Below, piece after piece: positions 43,712-55,693 of a stretch of 64,000 nt of DNA. The DNA comes from Micropterix aruncella (lineage: Eukaryota; Arthropoda; Insecta; Lepidoptera; Micropterigidae): assembly GCA_944548615.1 (NCBI GenBank), contig OX155980.1, positions 42,813,601-42,877,600 of the forward strand, in the 5' to 3' direction. Every line of letters begins with the position of its first letter. Position 1 is the stretch's first letter. Under the pieces are notes generated by a model, which worked only from the letters and a program-made list of their open reading frames with translations, had not been told where the DNA came from and searched no databases. The translations under genes were made by a program, and so were the position numbers.

Positions 43712-44335
43712 GGAATGATACAACCCTGGCGTGTTGTTCCAGTGGTTGACGGATTGTCCTAAGGAGGTTGATATCCGCACATTCAATAATGGAGTATACC
43801 TCCGCTTGGAATATGGAGGTGTTTTTTCCCAAGTTTACACTTCTATCGAAGTTTGTTCGCTCTCCATATATACCGCAGTCTACGTCAAGTCCCGACTTGG
43901 ACCCATCAGTATACCATTTAAGGCTACCGGCCTTCCAGTGCAGTTAGCTTTTTAGCCAGTCGTCTCTGGGCAGCAGTTCCACTGTAAAAAGTTTTCCAAA
44001 GTTTAGGAGTGGAAGCATGGTGTCCGATACCATGTTGGGGATTGGAGTTTCACTGACTGAGTCAAGAACTGACCTTAGTGCTTGTGAGATCTAGTTTACC
44101 TTCTCTCGGGCAGATAGCCTGTACATGCTGGCTTTCGCCACCTGTTGCAAGTGAATGTGTAGGGGCGGTAAGTTCAGCAGTGCATCTAGAGCTGCTCCAG
44201 GAGTGGAGGACATTGTGCCAGTTGTCATGAGGCACGCCGTCCTTTGGATATTGCTTAGTTTGGTAATCACAGTTTTCTGGTTGGCTTTGTTCCACCATAC
44301 CAACGAGGCATACGTGATTATCTGATATCATGGTT
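43712..44335 (-). mobile_element. LINE with RNase H (R1/LOA/I-like): RT end and RNase H start
   Basis: On the minus strand: VWWNKANQKTVITKLSNIQR, TGTMSSTPGAALDALLNLPP and LHIHLQQVAKASMYRL. These are the region after the RT in R1/LOA-type LINEs. Next comes an RNase H start (WYTDGSKSGLDVDCGIYGER, FQAEVYSIIECADINLLR). RNase H here removes the RNA strand during target-primed synthesis. It is cut at 43712 by REL copy I, which sits in the opposite orientation; the C-terminal part is at 40489-40735. Confidence 0.8.
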
Positions 44336-45188
44336 GACTGTAAGTCAACCATAATATGATATTATGGTTGACTGTAAGATATCACTAGAGCGATAAGTCC
44401 GCCATTTGTGCATAAATTGTCTTTTTTATAAAACCAGTGTAATATTCGTTAAGTTATGTTTTTATAGCACAATAAAGTTGTTCTATTCTATTCCATTCTA
44501 TTATCGGCTTACTTAGTTAAGTCAGTATACTAAGTATTGCTTAGATAAGTCACTGCTAGAAAGCGTTTCAAAATAACAATTTTTTGGATGGTGTCTTAAG
44601 ACTGCGCAGAGCAAAATAAGCGAAAACGTTAGTCACGGTTTTGTCGCTGTAATCCATAATCTTTCAGTAAAAATATATTTAAGATCTCAACGAATGTGTT
44701 CACAATAATACACCTTCTATAATTAAAACCCATTTACAGTTATATATTTCTATCAACATAAAGTTGGGAAAAAACTTAAGAAAAGCACTCCGGCGTTTTG
44801 CTCACTATGAATACAGAAATAGGATTTTATTTCATATTTCAAATCGTAATAAATCACAAACGTTCAAGCTACAAAACAACACCAACGGTATTATAAAATG
44901 TTCCCTGGTTATTTAAATATGATATTTTGAAAAGATACTCCGAATCTGCCATACAAATTTACTATGGCCAAATATCATTCGGTATATATACGCGAGCGCA
45001 AGGATGAATTATTCAGTCGTCCACTAGAGCCGAGGTAGGGATGACGTTTCTTTGCTTAGCCATTTGACTTCGAAAACCGGTCGCGATCTATTTCGTACAT
45101 ATAATGTCACGTACGCGGTAAAACGAGGTAAGTATTTATTGAAAGTATTTTTTGTTCAGGTTTTTTATCCTGTATTAGTGTTCCTTTT
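44336..45188. other. Unassigned sequence with a small hairpin cluster
   Basis: At 44330-44384 ATGGTTGACT and AGTCAACCAT form a perfect 10-bp stem with a 3-base loop, followed by a second ATGGTTGACT. TGATATC and GATATCA bracket the cluster. An AATAAA lies near 44471. No gene was recognised up to 45188. Confidence 0.45.
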
Positions 45189-46431
45189 ACTTTCCTGTCA
45201 AGGAAAGTATTGTGGAAGCACTTCTGTGTGTCTGTGTGTATTCTCCGACGATAGCGCCTAAACGCTTCATCTGATTGAGCTGCAATTTGACATGCAGGCA
45301 TCATTTGGTCATGGCAAGAGTAGAAAAGATTGTGGTTGAAATCCGTTCACCCTGGGTTGGCTCCCAACGAGGGAACTCCTCAATGGTCAACAGCAGAGAC
45401 CTAAAATTTTGTATACGCATTCGATTATGATAGCCCCTTCCAAGTTCTACCGTGACATGGCTGATGTACCCTGGGTTGGCTCCCAACGAGGGAACTCCTC
45501 AACGGTCAACAGCAGAGACCTAAAATTTTGTATACGCATTCGATTATGATAGCCCCTTCCAAGTTCTACCGTGACATGGCTGATGTACCCTGGGTTGGCT
45601 CCCAAAGAAGGAACTCCTCAACGGTCAACAGCAGAGACCCAAAATTTTGCATACGCATTCAATTATGATAGCCCCTTCCATTTTATACCATGACATAGCT
45701 GATGAACCCTGGGTTAGCTCTCGATGAGGGAACTCCTCAACGATCAACAGCAGAGAACCAAAATTTTGTATACGCATTCAATTATGATAGCCCCTTCCAT
45801 GTTCCACCATGACATGGCTGATGAACCCTGGATTGGCTCCCAATGAGGGAACTCCTCAACGGTCAACAGCAGGGACCCAAAATTTTGTATACGCGTTCAA
45901 TTATGATAGCTCCCTTCCATGTTCTACCATGACATGGCTGATGAACCCTAATTTGGCTCCCGATGAGGGAACTCCTCAACGGGTCAACAGCAGACCCCCA
46001 AAATTTTGTATACGCATTAAATTATGATAGCCCCTTCCATGTTCTACCATGACATGGCTAATGAACCCTAATTAGGCTCCCGATGAGGGAACTCCTCAAC
46101 GGTCAACAGCAGAGACCCAAAATTTTGTATACGCATTCAATTATGATAGCCTCTTCCAAGTTCCACCATGACATGGCTGATGTACCCTGGGTCGGCTCCC
46201 GATGAGGGAAATCCTCAACGGTCAATAGCAGAGACCCAAAATTTTGTATACGAGTTCCGATTTCGTTTTCGATAGTTTTCGATTTCAGTTTCGATTCATC
46301 ATCATCATCGGGGGGGGGGGGGGGGTTAAAGGGTGACGCTAGGTTAGGGGAAGTGGGGGTGGTAGGATTTATGAAATTAATATTCAGATAAATTAAGTTC
46401 CTGGCTACTTGACAGGAAAGTCTTGGGGTGA
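45189..46431. mobile_element. Non-autonomous element bounded by 14-bp inverted repeats, containing a tandem array
   Basis: ACTTTCCTGTCAAG (45189-45202) and its exact complement CTTGACAGGAAAGT (46418-46431) bound 1243 bp. The left end is followed by AAAG, giving a sub-terminal CTTTCC...GGAAAG hairpin. A unique stretch (45203-45349) is related to 31950-32110. The 119-bp tandem array fills the middle. A G-run (46310-46325) and unique sequence fill the right part. No convincing target duplication was found, so the transposon interpretation is provisional. Confidence 0.5.
45350..46255. repeat. Tandem array, 119-120 bp unit, about 7.6 copies
   Basis: The unit begins CCCTGGGTTGGCTCCCAACG and includes GGAACTCCTCAACGGTCAAC, AAATTTTGTATACGCATTC and TATGATAGCCCCTTCCA. 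Starts are at 45350, 45469, 45588, 45707, 45826, 45946, 46066 and 46185; the last is partial. Units are estimated by eye at 85-97 percent identical, with 119-bp spacing except two of 120. Open frames in the array only reflect the repeat. Confidence 0.92.
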
Positions 46432-47626
46432 CACAACCTATTTTTTTCTGTGGTCGTAAGTTGCAATTAGGTCAGCTCTTGTAAGAACCCGAGCTGACCT
46501 ACTTATAACTTTTGTTTCATCTAAATGAGCATTACATGTTTTAGTAAAAATGGGAATGCGTAAAATTAGGTAAATATCATAAATGAATTGTGGCGCTAAG
46601 TTTCAAAACAAACGACTTCTCGCTTCTATTGTACGTGTGAGTGAGTGCTCTGCACTGCGCTGAGCAAGACACGCTCGCCCAGGTATAAAAATCGTAGGAT
46701 CTAATTGATAATACGTTACAAAGCAATAATTACCTTTTTTATCACTGTACATTTCGTTCCTCGGAATCTTCGAACAATGTGATATTAGAAATTATTATCT
46801 AATATCAGCTTCGAACAATGCTACTTTAGAAATTACTAATATCAGCTCAATTATTAGAAAAGTTGATGCGAGAACAATCCACGACAAAATATTTTGCCGT
46901 GCAATGATTTTGCGGTAAGTTAGTTGTATATATTATTATATATATTAAAAGTGTTCCAGTACACACTCAACATGTATATTTGCAACAAAGATTTTAGGTA
47001 CTTAATTCAGTTACTTTTATTAACTATCTAATTTTACCAATACAAATCGTGTTTTCGATTGAGGTTGATATTGTCAAAAAAAAATTCTTTACTCTGATAT
47101 TGGGCTGGATTGCGTTTCTTCGTGAACTAAAATCAGAAATCAGTCCGTGTATACGAGACAGGGCAATACGCTAGAGCCAAATGTGAAATGAACGGTTGTC
47201 ACTTTTTCGCATTAAAACTACCCACCAAAGCTAAAGCAACTGAAACTAACACCGCACGAAATGTATTCAAATTTATTCGGACGAGTATAAGTCTGACAGG
47301 TAGTTTTTATCGACGATCGTTTGTTTTATATTCCACTCTAACTTATTGCTCTACCTCGTTCGCCAACTATGGCCAACTATGGCGGATTTACACAACTATG
47401 GCCAACTATGGCGGAACAATGGTTGTGCAAACTATGGCAGATTTACACATGGACTTTTTCATTACATACGTCAAAGCGTTTTCCCTCCTCTCGGGACCGG
47501 AGGCTCAACGGCGGGCCAACGAGGAGTGGGGAAGAGTTTGAGTTTTTGTAATTACTTTGAATTAATAAAGTACTTTTTTTAAAGCATTCTAACATGTTTT
47601 TTTCCACTTACCACTTAACTCTATAG
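46432..47626. other. No gene recognised; contains a long imperfect hairpin
   Basis: At 46458-46511 AAGTTGCAATTAGGTCAGCTC pairs with GAGCTGACCTACTTATAACTT through a perfect 10-bp core (AGGTCAGCTC). At 47368-47445 the motif CAACTATGGC recurs several times. ORFs here look like chance. Confidence 0.45.
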
Positions 47627-49490
47627 ACGATCAAGCATGCTTGACAAGCTTCGCGTCGCGGGCAGGGGGGGGGGATAGTAAACCGCAGGAAATATGCAAA
47701 TATTTTTTTGTAATATTTACCAAAAATGCGTAATTTTGTAGCTTATACTAGGGAGTCACGTCAATTAGACGTAATTGATTGATGAATGACGTGACTCCCT
47801 GGTATAAAACTACAAAATTAGGCATTTTTCGTAAATATTTTGTAACACGAGCTCCGTGTTTTCCTGCGGGTTTTCACTATTTTCACGCATTTTCTCACAT
47901 TCGTATCGAAGCCGGCGCGTACGCAGTCGCATAGTTTTGACAGCTGAAGCGCCGAGTTCAGAAGCGAGCAACATTACGGCGAGTGACGTAACTAAAGACA
48001 TCGCGTTGCCAGTACGACTATTGGATATGATTGCGAATCAAAATCATGAAAATGAAAAAGTCATAATTATAGATTGAAGATGAGTCAATAAATCGTAGTT
48101 ATTTGAGTAGTCGCCGAGTAAATTAATTCGTGCCTTTATACACTCAATTTCAGCATGATACAGGAGGGAGCCGCTGCCTTCTAGCGTTGGTTATCAAATA
48201 TTAATGAATACAGGGAATAACCGGGATAAATAAGATATGTTTTCAGTAGTGGTAAAATTCCTTTATTTTAATAAAATACATACACGCAATATTAAGCGCT
48301 ATTAATAATTCCGGAAATTAGCGTTGAGATGTACGCGGGAAAATCCGATAGGCAAACCCTCATCTAGGCGGAATATTCTCAAAATCGACCGCCCTTGCTA
48401 GAACTCCTTCCATTCGAATTCGAGAGATCGTGCGAGCCAGTCAAAGTCCCGGAGAAGTCCAGAACTTATAGATAGGACCTCAATATTTTCTCCGGTAAGT
48501 GTTCGTTTGATAACTGATATTGTGAGAACTAGAGATTCCCTGTGGCGGGCATAGCTCGACGGGAGTTTCCGGCCTTTGGGCGGCTTGTCCGGAATCTGGA
48601 GTGCCGTCTCCTTTCCGTGAAGCCTTCCACGGCCTGGATCCCGCATACTGACGGATACGTTCTTCCGGCAGGGACTTTTGCAGGCGCGATTATCAGTCGC
48701 CCTATTTGCGGTGAAGCCTGAAGCGCCGCCCATATTCTCCAACGAACCGCCCTCAAGCAGGAACGACACTCGGGTGATCCTTCGGCCCCAACTCCACATC
48801 AGCCGCGACAGTATCTCCAGACAGTCGTCGTGGAGAATTGTACAATCGCGCCGCCGACAATACGACCGTACGATAGCCGGCGCATCGTACCACCAGCCTT
48901 CCTGCTCGGCACCGGCCCGCCGTCGCTACCAGCCGTCCGCCGAAGACGATCGAGCGATCCCGAAGCCATTCGCGTGATCCAGGCTGTCCAACCTTACCCG
49001 ATCCTCAGTGATACCAACCGTCCCAAGCCGACCGCGAATATCGGCGGGGCTCAATATATCGTATTATAGTTCAAGCTAGGGGCCGACCCGGAGATGAAGT
49101 CTGCATTGCTACTTGTATATCACATTGCTGACTATTCGATAATTTTTTCCACACCTTTGACTATTGATTATATGATTTTTATTATTCTTCGTACTTGTAT
49201 TTTTGGAATGTTGTTGATTAATTAATTTATAATTTTAGGTGAAAAGCCAATAATATAGATAATATTAACGGAATAATAAAGGCCCTTGATGGCAATTGAA
49301 CATTTATAGCTCTTTCTCTCATTTCGTAACGTAAAAAACCTGTAACCCAATATCTTTCAAATATTTTCCACGACTATACATAAGTCAAGAAAAATATAGG
49401 TTACAATTTCTAAAAATATTTGCATATTTCCTGCGGTTTACGATCCCCTCCCAGCCTGCGACGCGATGCTTGACAAGCATGCTTGATCGT
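47627..49490. mobile_element. DNA transposon-like element with ~80-bp terminal inverted repeats
   Basis: The left end (47627-47707) and right end (49412-49490) match as inverted repeats over about 80 bp with few differences (ACGATCAAGCATGCTTG ... AAACCGCAGGAAATATGCAA). The 1864-bp element contains a foldback (47713-47838) near its left end and a GC-rich central part (about 48340-49090) with open frames on both strands that I cannot assign. No target duplication is obvious. It may be a non-autonomous derivative or a decayed transposon of unknown type. Confidence 0.7.
47713..47838. repeat. Foldback of 51-bp near-perfect arms inside the TIR element
   Basis: Left arm 47713-47763 (ATATTTAC ... 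GGGAGTCACGTCA) pairs with right arm 47787-47838 (TGACGTGACTCCC ... GTAAATAT) with about five mismatches and a 23-base loop. The innermost GGGAGTCACGTCA pair is perfect. It could be a small MITE inserted near the left end or part of the host element. Confidence 0.8.
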
Positions 49491-50439
49491 GCCCCTTACA
49501 AACGCTGAGTTCACAATTCTTTACATTTTCCGCAAATTCGGATGATTAAGTAACCTTGGGGTGGAAGGGGGGGGGGGGGGTCCGGCCGCTGATTACGTCT
49601 GTTGACATGGGGGAACCCCTGAAAATCCCAAATACGTGATTACGTAATATGTGGACGGACCCCTAAACTCATAACCGCGTTGAAATTGCACAATCAGAGA
49701 GCTGTATTCAAATGATTACGACACAGTTTATCTTAATTACTGTTATATAGTTAAATATAAATATAATATAAGACGAAATTCGTAAAAATAAATTAGTTTT
49801 TTGCTTCTCTTGAAAAATATTTAATTTTGACTTACACGGTACTTTTGTTTAAGCAACGATATTCGGCGCGGCATTTTGTCCCGGCGACTGACACGCAGCG
49901 TTAAATACCTATTCAGCGCCCGTGAATTATAGTCGGCGCAGTCTTAACGAGATAAGTTTTACTTAACTAAGACACCACTAAGCGGCAGCTTAAGCAGTTA
50001 TACTAAATAAGGCTGTCAGTGTTGAGCATTTATCTAGTTTTCAAAAATGGTTAGTTTGGATTGGCCCTAGTGTCCTGTAACCATTGCAGCGACGAGGTGA
50101 TCTAAAAATTAAATATATTTTATTTCATTATACCTAATCTTCTTTGAAATCAGTTCTAATTAATAATTAATCAATATTAAACCTAAAAATACCAAAAGGA
50201 AGGTAACTGTTAAAAGATTACCTCACTTTTTAACATTATTGTTTCGTAACTAAGCAACTACATTAGTCAATTTTTGACGGAATGAAATCAGCTGAATGAA
50301 CCTCTTTTGATCCAGTCAAGTTTCGGCAGTCTATGATTGGAGTAGCGATAGAAAAACAAGAGAATGGTTGTTACAGTGCAATAGCGATGGTGAGTAATGA
50401 TTATCGCTTTTTAGACACTAAGAGCAATCCAATCGCGAG
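49491..50439. other. No recognised feature
   Basis: AT-rich sequence with a G-run at about 49567-49580. No LINE, TIR or gene signature was recognised. Confidence 0.4.
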
Positions 50440-50890
50440 AGTATTCATAATAGAGCTGCATGTCAACTCTGTCCCATCTCGCTTCGAGTGAGGGCAGCCC
50501 GAGGATTTTTTAGCCTTTCCTCATAAATCAGCCATTTATTTGGATCAGCATGCAGGTCGCTCTTCTGTGTACCTTCTCCAGGAGATGTATAGCTTTGCCT
50601 AAATAGAGTCTCCAAACTTGGTAACTGTAGTTGAACAAAGTCTCACATAATAATATGTCTTGTATATTTTCAATAATAATTCGGGACATAATTTCTATTG
50701 CTGTGCAGATAATGTAAAGCTGCAAGTTTGCTATTGCCATGATGTGATGCTCCCATTTGAGGTCTCCTGCTATTGTTATACCCAGAACCTTCTACCTGGA
50801 CCAACCCATTGATGTATAATCTAAATGGTAGTTTAACTTTGGATTACTTTTTCCAACGTATAGAATATAATTATCGGAATCAACCCAAAG
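50440..50890 (-). mobile_element. LINE RT C-terminal fragment (CR1/Jockey group)
   Basis: The minus strand reads VLGITIAGDLKWEHHI, then, after a repaired-looking frame, VWRLYLGKAIHLLEKVHRRA, and KILGLPSLEARWDRVD. These are the conserved blocks after the RT core in CR1/Jockey LINEs. Frame breaks and lack of ends show that it is an old fragment. Confidence 0.7.
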
Positions 50891-53076
50891 GATACCGAGC
50901 TATAGTATCAACCTTTTATATTTTTATTGTGTGTATTGTTATATAAATTAATCAAATTGCAATTTGGATTGTTTCATGTGTAAGGTCGTTTGTATAATCA
51001 AATAAAATAAAATTGTATTTATAAGTGCCAATACATTCATCGGCCAGTGTCGCAGTCGTGGCGCGAGTTCCGAAAGGTTAAAAGGAACTTATAGGTTCAA
51101 TCGGGAAGACCCGGAAAGTCTGGACATGGATGGAGTAGATAGCTGGCAACAGAGAGTAAAATACTATCAGGTGTATGCGTGAAGGTCGGGTCTCAGGTTT
51201 GCTTCTTGGCAACCGAGCAAAGATCGCATCTTGGCCACCACATGACATCATAAATTGTCAAAACTTCACTCACCCTTAACCGCCGCATCGTGAGGATGAG
51301 ATTCAGCCCTGCGATTATCCATATAATCGATCGGAGAAGTAGCCTCATCCTTTTTAAGGCCTGTCGGAGAAGACATTTGATCTTAAATATCAATATGGAA
51401 GACAGACAGAAAAACTACCGTTCAGCATCGCGCACCTTCGATTTCTTTCAATTCTCCGCGCGCCGAGTGTCTGTTCATCATGAGTTCGACAGCCAACACG
51501 AATACAAAAGAAACTCAGCCTAAAATCTCGAAAACAAACATACGGTTTGTTGGATCTGACGTATGACCGATCGAAAGACCGCGCCCGGCCAGCTAAAAAA
51601 ACTAAAATCAGTTTCCGCCTCTTTTTTCGAAAGAATAACGAATGTACTATTGATAACACTAATAATTACAACGAATTAGAACCGGGGTATTTTTATACAC
51701 AGCTGCGAAAGCCCCGCTAAACAAACGGCGCACGTGCATCGAGCCAGCAATTTGTGTAAAAACTAACTAACCGACTGACATTTGTTTGCGACTGCGAGCT
51801 CGTTCGGTCGACTTCGTTCTCGTTCGGTAAACTTCGGTCGTTTAGAATCGGTACCATTGACTCATCCACAAAGTTGCCAACAGTTACCACAGCATGCTCG
51901 TGTGCCGTCTCCTTTGAGGAGCATACTTACTAAATATCACAACTTATTATTAACTCCATTGGATTGATTTCCAACGTAATCGAGAAAAACTTATCTATTA
52001 TAAACTAAAAAAAAGTAAGGGAGATAAAATATTATAGCCATTTGTTTATTCAAGTAAAAAAACATTCTGGGAGATAATTTTTAAAAACTATAAAAAAAGC
52101 CATACAATGATGACGTTTACTGCCATTTTCTCTCGCTAGATGGAGTATTGGCTTTTTGATAATCAGTTAGTCTTTTCTGTCATGTATAACCAATTCCTTA
52201 CCAAACGACGCTGGCGCCACCTGCGGATTTCTATGGAAAAATATTTTGTGCCGTAAAGTAATTGATTTTAAATATGGATCTCATAATTCTCCTCGCGTTT
52301 GCCATTCCTTGTCATCTAGTGAAGCTCATGCAGCTGAGAGTTTCCCTGACATTTTTTGGTGTACGGCTCCGGCTGACGGCTGTTCGGCGGCAGTTCTAAT
52401 GTGGAAAATACAACTGAAACACACTTTCGAAACGTAGCAGAAAAACGAGTAAAAAGTATCATGTGGTCAACCACGAAACAGGACACGTGTTATCTAATGA
52501 CGGCTGTGGAATTTGCTACGACATACTCATTGTCGTATACGTTTTTGATTATTTATTTTAAATGGAGATACGAAAAAATGGGAAGGGATCCTGTCCGCGC
52601 AGTAGATTCTTGAAAACGTCCGTCATGAAATAAAGAATTTAATAATTTGTACTAGAGATTTAATTATACTAATTCTCTTACAATTACAAGGTACACAGAT
52701 TAGCTATATGGCTACACGTGATTACACATTACAGAAGATACAACACTATAAATCTATTGCATGCACCAAGGCCATGTGGTAGCTTAAGTAGTGCGTATAC
52801 AATTATTTTAAATTCAAGTATCTAGCGAAAGTCGAATCGATGTTAATTTTATCGAATGTTGTAGGTCCAGAAATTGTCAAGACACCCGTAATTGTATTAC
52901 GCCGTTTCCAATATATTTTTCAACGCAGCCGAAACTCTCACCTTCGCTTGGTCACGTACATTTGGGTTTATTGTATTTTCTTCGATTCCAGCTCACCTGT
53001 GACTGGCGTTTTCAATGATTCCGCAGATATTTTCGAATCATATGACACTGTGAATTATTTTGAGGTTTTCGACTTG
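50891..53076. other. Unassigned sequence including a GC-richer promoter-like stretch
   Basis: Most is AT-rich. Around 51270-51930 it is GC-richer, with TATTTTTATACACAGC at about 51686 and CGTTCGGT repeats at about 51800-51840, suggestive of a promoter region but without confirming signals. An open frame at 52840-53081 runs into the BEL LTR and shows no domain. Confidence 0.35.
51480..51560 (+). other. Candidate first coding exon (speculative)
   Basis: ATG at 51480 begins 27 codons (MSSTANTNTKETQPKISKTN...) and ends at GAC followed by GTATGA, a usable splice donor. It lies in a GC-richer stretch. No homology is recognised and no downstream exon was found, so this may be chance. Confidence 0.2.
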
Positions 53077-53208
53077 ATACGTGTTACGTTAAAAAATAAT
53101 TATTTACAACGCAGTCCACGCTCAGTGAGGCAGCAAAGATTTGGAAAGCGTTTTATTGATATCTCGGATTCGCGCACAATGCCCCTTAACTTAAAAGGCG
53201 ATATAATA

Positions 53209-55693
53209 TAAAATACAAACGGAGCTGCCATGGAATTCACCGACCGGAGTCGGGCCCATCATAATACTATTTTATTTTTACACTTCTGGGGGGTGAGCAG
53301 TGGATTCCGGACTTACGAACCGGCTGTGCTAGGTTTAGGACAGCTGTCTTGCCACATGTGAGCGTTCACCTTACCACCCATTCACTCCCCCTTCGAAGCC
53401 ATAGAATTTCAGATGCTCAAATCGCAGTTTTAGATAATTTTTCTAAGAAAGAGTTGATTATTTTTCTGGATAGGCTAAGATCTTTAAAGAGGTAAAATAG
53501 AGATTTAGCTGGCAGGCCACGAGCGCCAACTTCCACCGCGTGAAGGTGAACAGTGAAACCGTTCCGGGTTACGGCATTTGCGAGGTCATGGTATTTATTT
53601 AATTTGTACTCATGGTCTTTTGGGATATTTGATTCCCATGGAACAGTTAATTCTACGATAAGGACCATCTTCCGAGATAGAGAGTAAAGAGTTATATCTG
53701 GACGCAGGGCTGTCCATCCGAGACTTTCAGGGAATTTATACTGCTTAGAGACCGAATCGACCTCCATAATCCAATCTGAAGCTTTGTCGATTATTGAGAA
53801 AGGTTTTGCAGTGAGATGTTTTTTGCCTTTAGAGCCAACCCGCACAAACTGTATTGGGGGTTTGGAGGATACTGTGGAACCCTTGTTGGCACGAGCCACT
53901 GAGAGGCTAAGTACCTCGCGAATAACAGCAAGGACTTTGTCGTGGCGGTAAGTGTACCGTCCTTGATCCAAGGCCACCTTGCAGCCAGCTAGAATATGTC
54001 TAGCTGTGCAAGGAGTGTTGCTACAAAGGGGACATGAACTATCCTCGGCATAGCTCCAACGAGCGAGGTTACTGGAGTCTGGAAGTGTATGCTGAAAGGC
54101 ATTTAAATAAAATTTCAGCATCTCTGGCGCCCAGTCATACAACATTACTTTCCAGTGCATTGGAGAGGAATGCAAAAGTCTCCAATTGTTGTCCAATCAT
54201 TCTGGCATTGAAGGCCAATAGCATGAGCCATACTTTTGCTGTCGTAATCTCCCCGCAAGAGAGACTTCTTCAAGTCCACATCGCTCATGGTTGTACTGCC
54301 ATACCCCAGACCAGTGCCATTCTGCTTTTTGTGGAAGTCAACGCGGGCTTGTAGATCATTTGACTCACTACGGCCACTTACTACGTGCTTCGATATTGCC
54401 GGATCCTTGGAATTACTTAGAATCGAATTTTTGGTTATTCTGGAGTTGGCGTAGAGCAGAGAGGGCAGTTTTAGAGCTAGCCCAAAATTGTGTTTGGACC
54501 TGAAGAGAGTCGAGGGGTCAGCTGGTTTGGCTAAGGACAACCATGATTTTAGACTTGCTGTCACCAGTGCATCCAGACGAGACAACTTGCGATGTCAACT
54601 ACAACGGGCGAGCCCGTAACCACAGGACGTTTTAATGATTTTTTCGTTCTGTCGCCCTGCAGTGAACGTAGAAGACTTTGGACAGAACAATCCAACGTCC
54701 AGCTACGTCACAACCCGCAGGAGACCAACGCCTTTACCGCGAGATAGCCAGTAATGTTACCTGGCGGGCCGACACTCGCGCCCTTGCTTCCAATTGTGAC
54801 CAGATTTCTCCGGTCTCTCGATTGGTTCCGAGTTCGAGGTCGCTTGCGCGGTCCTCTCCCTTACGAAGCGGTGAAACGGTGTACGCCGAATCTATCGCGG
54901 ACCAAGGCGTCCTTTGCCCGACTCTGAACCGGGATCGGATGGCCAATGGTCATTTCAAGAGCAGTCGCCGTAAGGTAGGCAACCACCCCCGCTCTATAGG
55001 AAACAATACAGTTCCCAGACTCCCCCGACTGTTAGTCGGAGAGCACAGTCGATTGGCTTGCGCCGCTCGGTGCGCAGACCGTCCAGGAGCGCCAGAGGTT
55101 TGATTCCCAGGGGAGACTGGTTGACCCACTGTCCTACCCAGGTTCGCACCCCATGCGTGGAGGCCATCGGATGGGTGTTGACCCGTGAGTGTGACCGACC
55201 CTGAACACATGGGTCATCGTGGCCACCTCATCATGGGCCCGTTAGCTCCCATCCAACCATCCAGACGAGACAGTTGGGTTTTGGTGAAATCGTAAATAAG
55301 AAAGGGCCATGACAAATGTGAAGTTAGATAGTTGTCATAGATCCAAGCCTTACGAGGGCCAGAAATTAACAATGCATCTATCTTTTCCAGGCAACTACTA
55401 AAATGTTCTATAACATGATCGCCAGAGAGGTCTTTTCCCTGGCAGGTGATTTTTCTGCCAAGAAATTTGAAGTGGTTATTTGGGTCTATAAGGGAGATAA
55501 TAGAGCCCTTATAGACCAATTTTGGGTCATAGGACGTAAATTTTGTGTCTATGCGGGCGAGTCCAAGGCAAAAACATTTGGAGGGCTCCACTTTTATACA
55601 GCCTGACCAGTCGCAGAACAGCTCCACTTTTTGTAATAGCAGGGAAAGCTGCTTGGGGCTCCTGGTGATAAAAGTTAGGTCGTCGGCAAAAGC
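53209..55693 (-). mobile_element. REL retrotransposon, copy J, inserted in the BEL 5' LTR
   Basis: Flanked by a perfect 12-bp target duplication, GGCGATATAATA at 53197-53208 and 55694-55705; the intact LTR at 58914 has this sequence once. On the minus strand J starts at the catalytic RT block (FADDLTFITRSPKQ, with both Asp present), continues to the X site, carries X3 (54585-55257), and runs through linker, CCHC finger and endonuclease to the 3' end at 53209. 53417-54196 is an open frame with the CCHC finger and RPD...E. The defined TSD makes J the best-characterised REL insertion here. Confidence 0.92.
54585..55257 (-). mobile_element. X element, copy X3, inserted in REL copy J
   Basis: A 673-bp insertion between perfect 15-bp repeats CATCCAGACGAGACA (54570-54584 and 55258-55272), the same site as X1 and X2 read on the other strand. 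It is almost identical to X2. Strand is given relative to X2 and to REL J, which is antisense. The flanking REL sequence of D and J is also very similar, so X2 and X3 may descend from one composite element that retrotransposed as a unit. Open frames within it are not taken as genes. Confidence 0.85.

Noticed and set aside
45809..46027. ORF with repeated TWLMNPxLAPxEGTPQR
   Set aside because: It is just translation of the 119-bp tandem repeat, open over two units only.
45350..46255. CRISPR-like array of regular repeats
   Set aside because: The units are contiguous 119-bp tandem repeats without unique spacers, in a eukaryotic context.
52840..53211. 123-codon ORF ending in the BEL LTR
   Set aside because: It runs across the LTR boundary at 53082, so its C-terminus is LTR sequence. 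The N-terminal part shows no domain.
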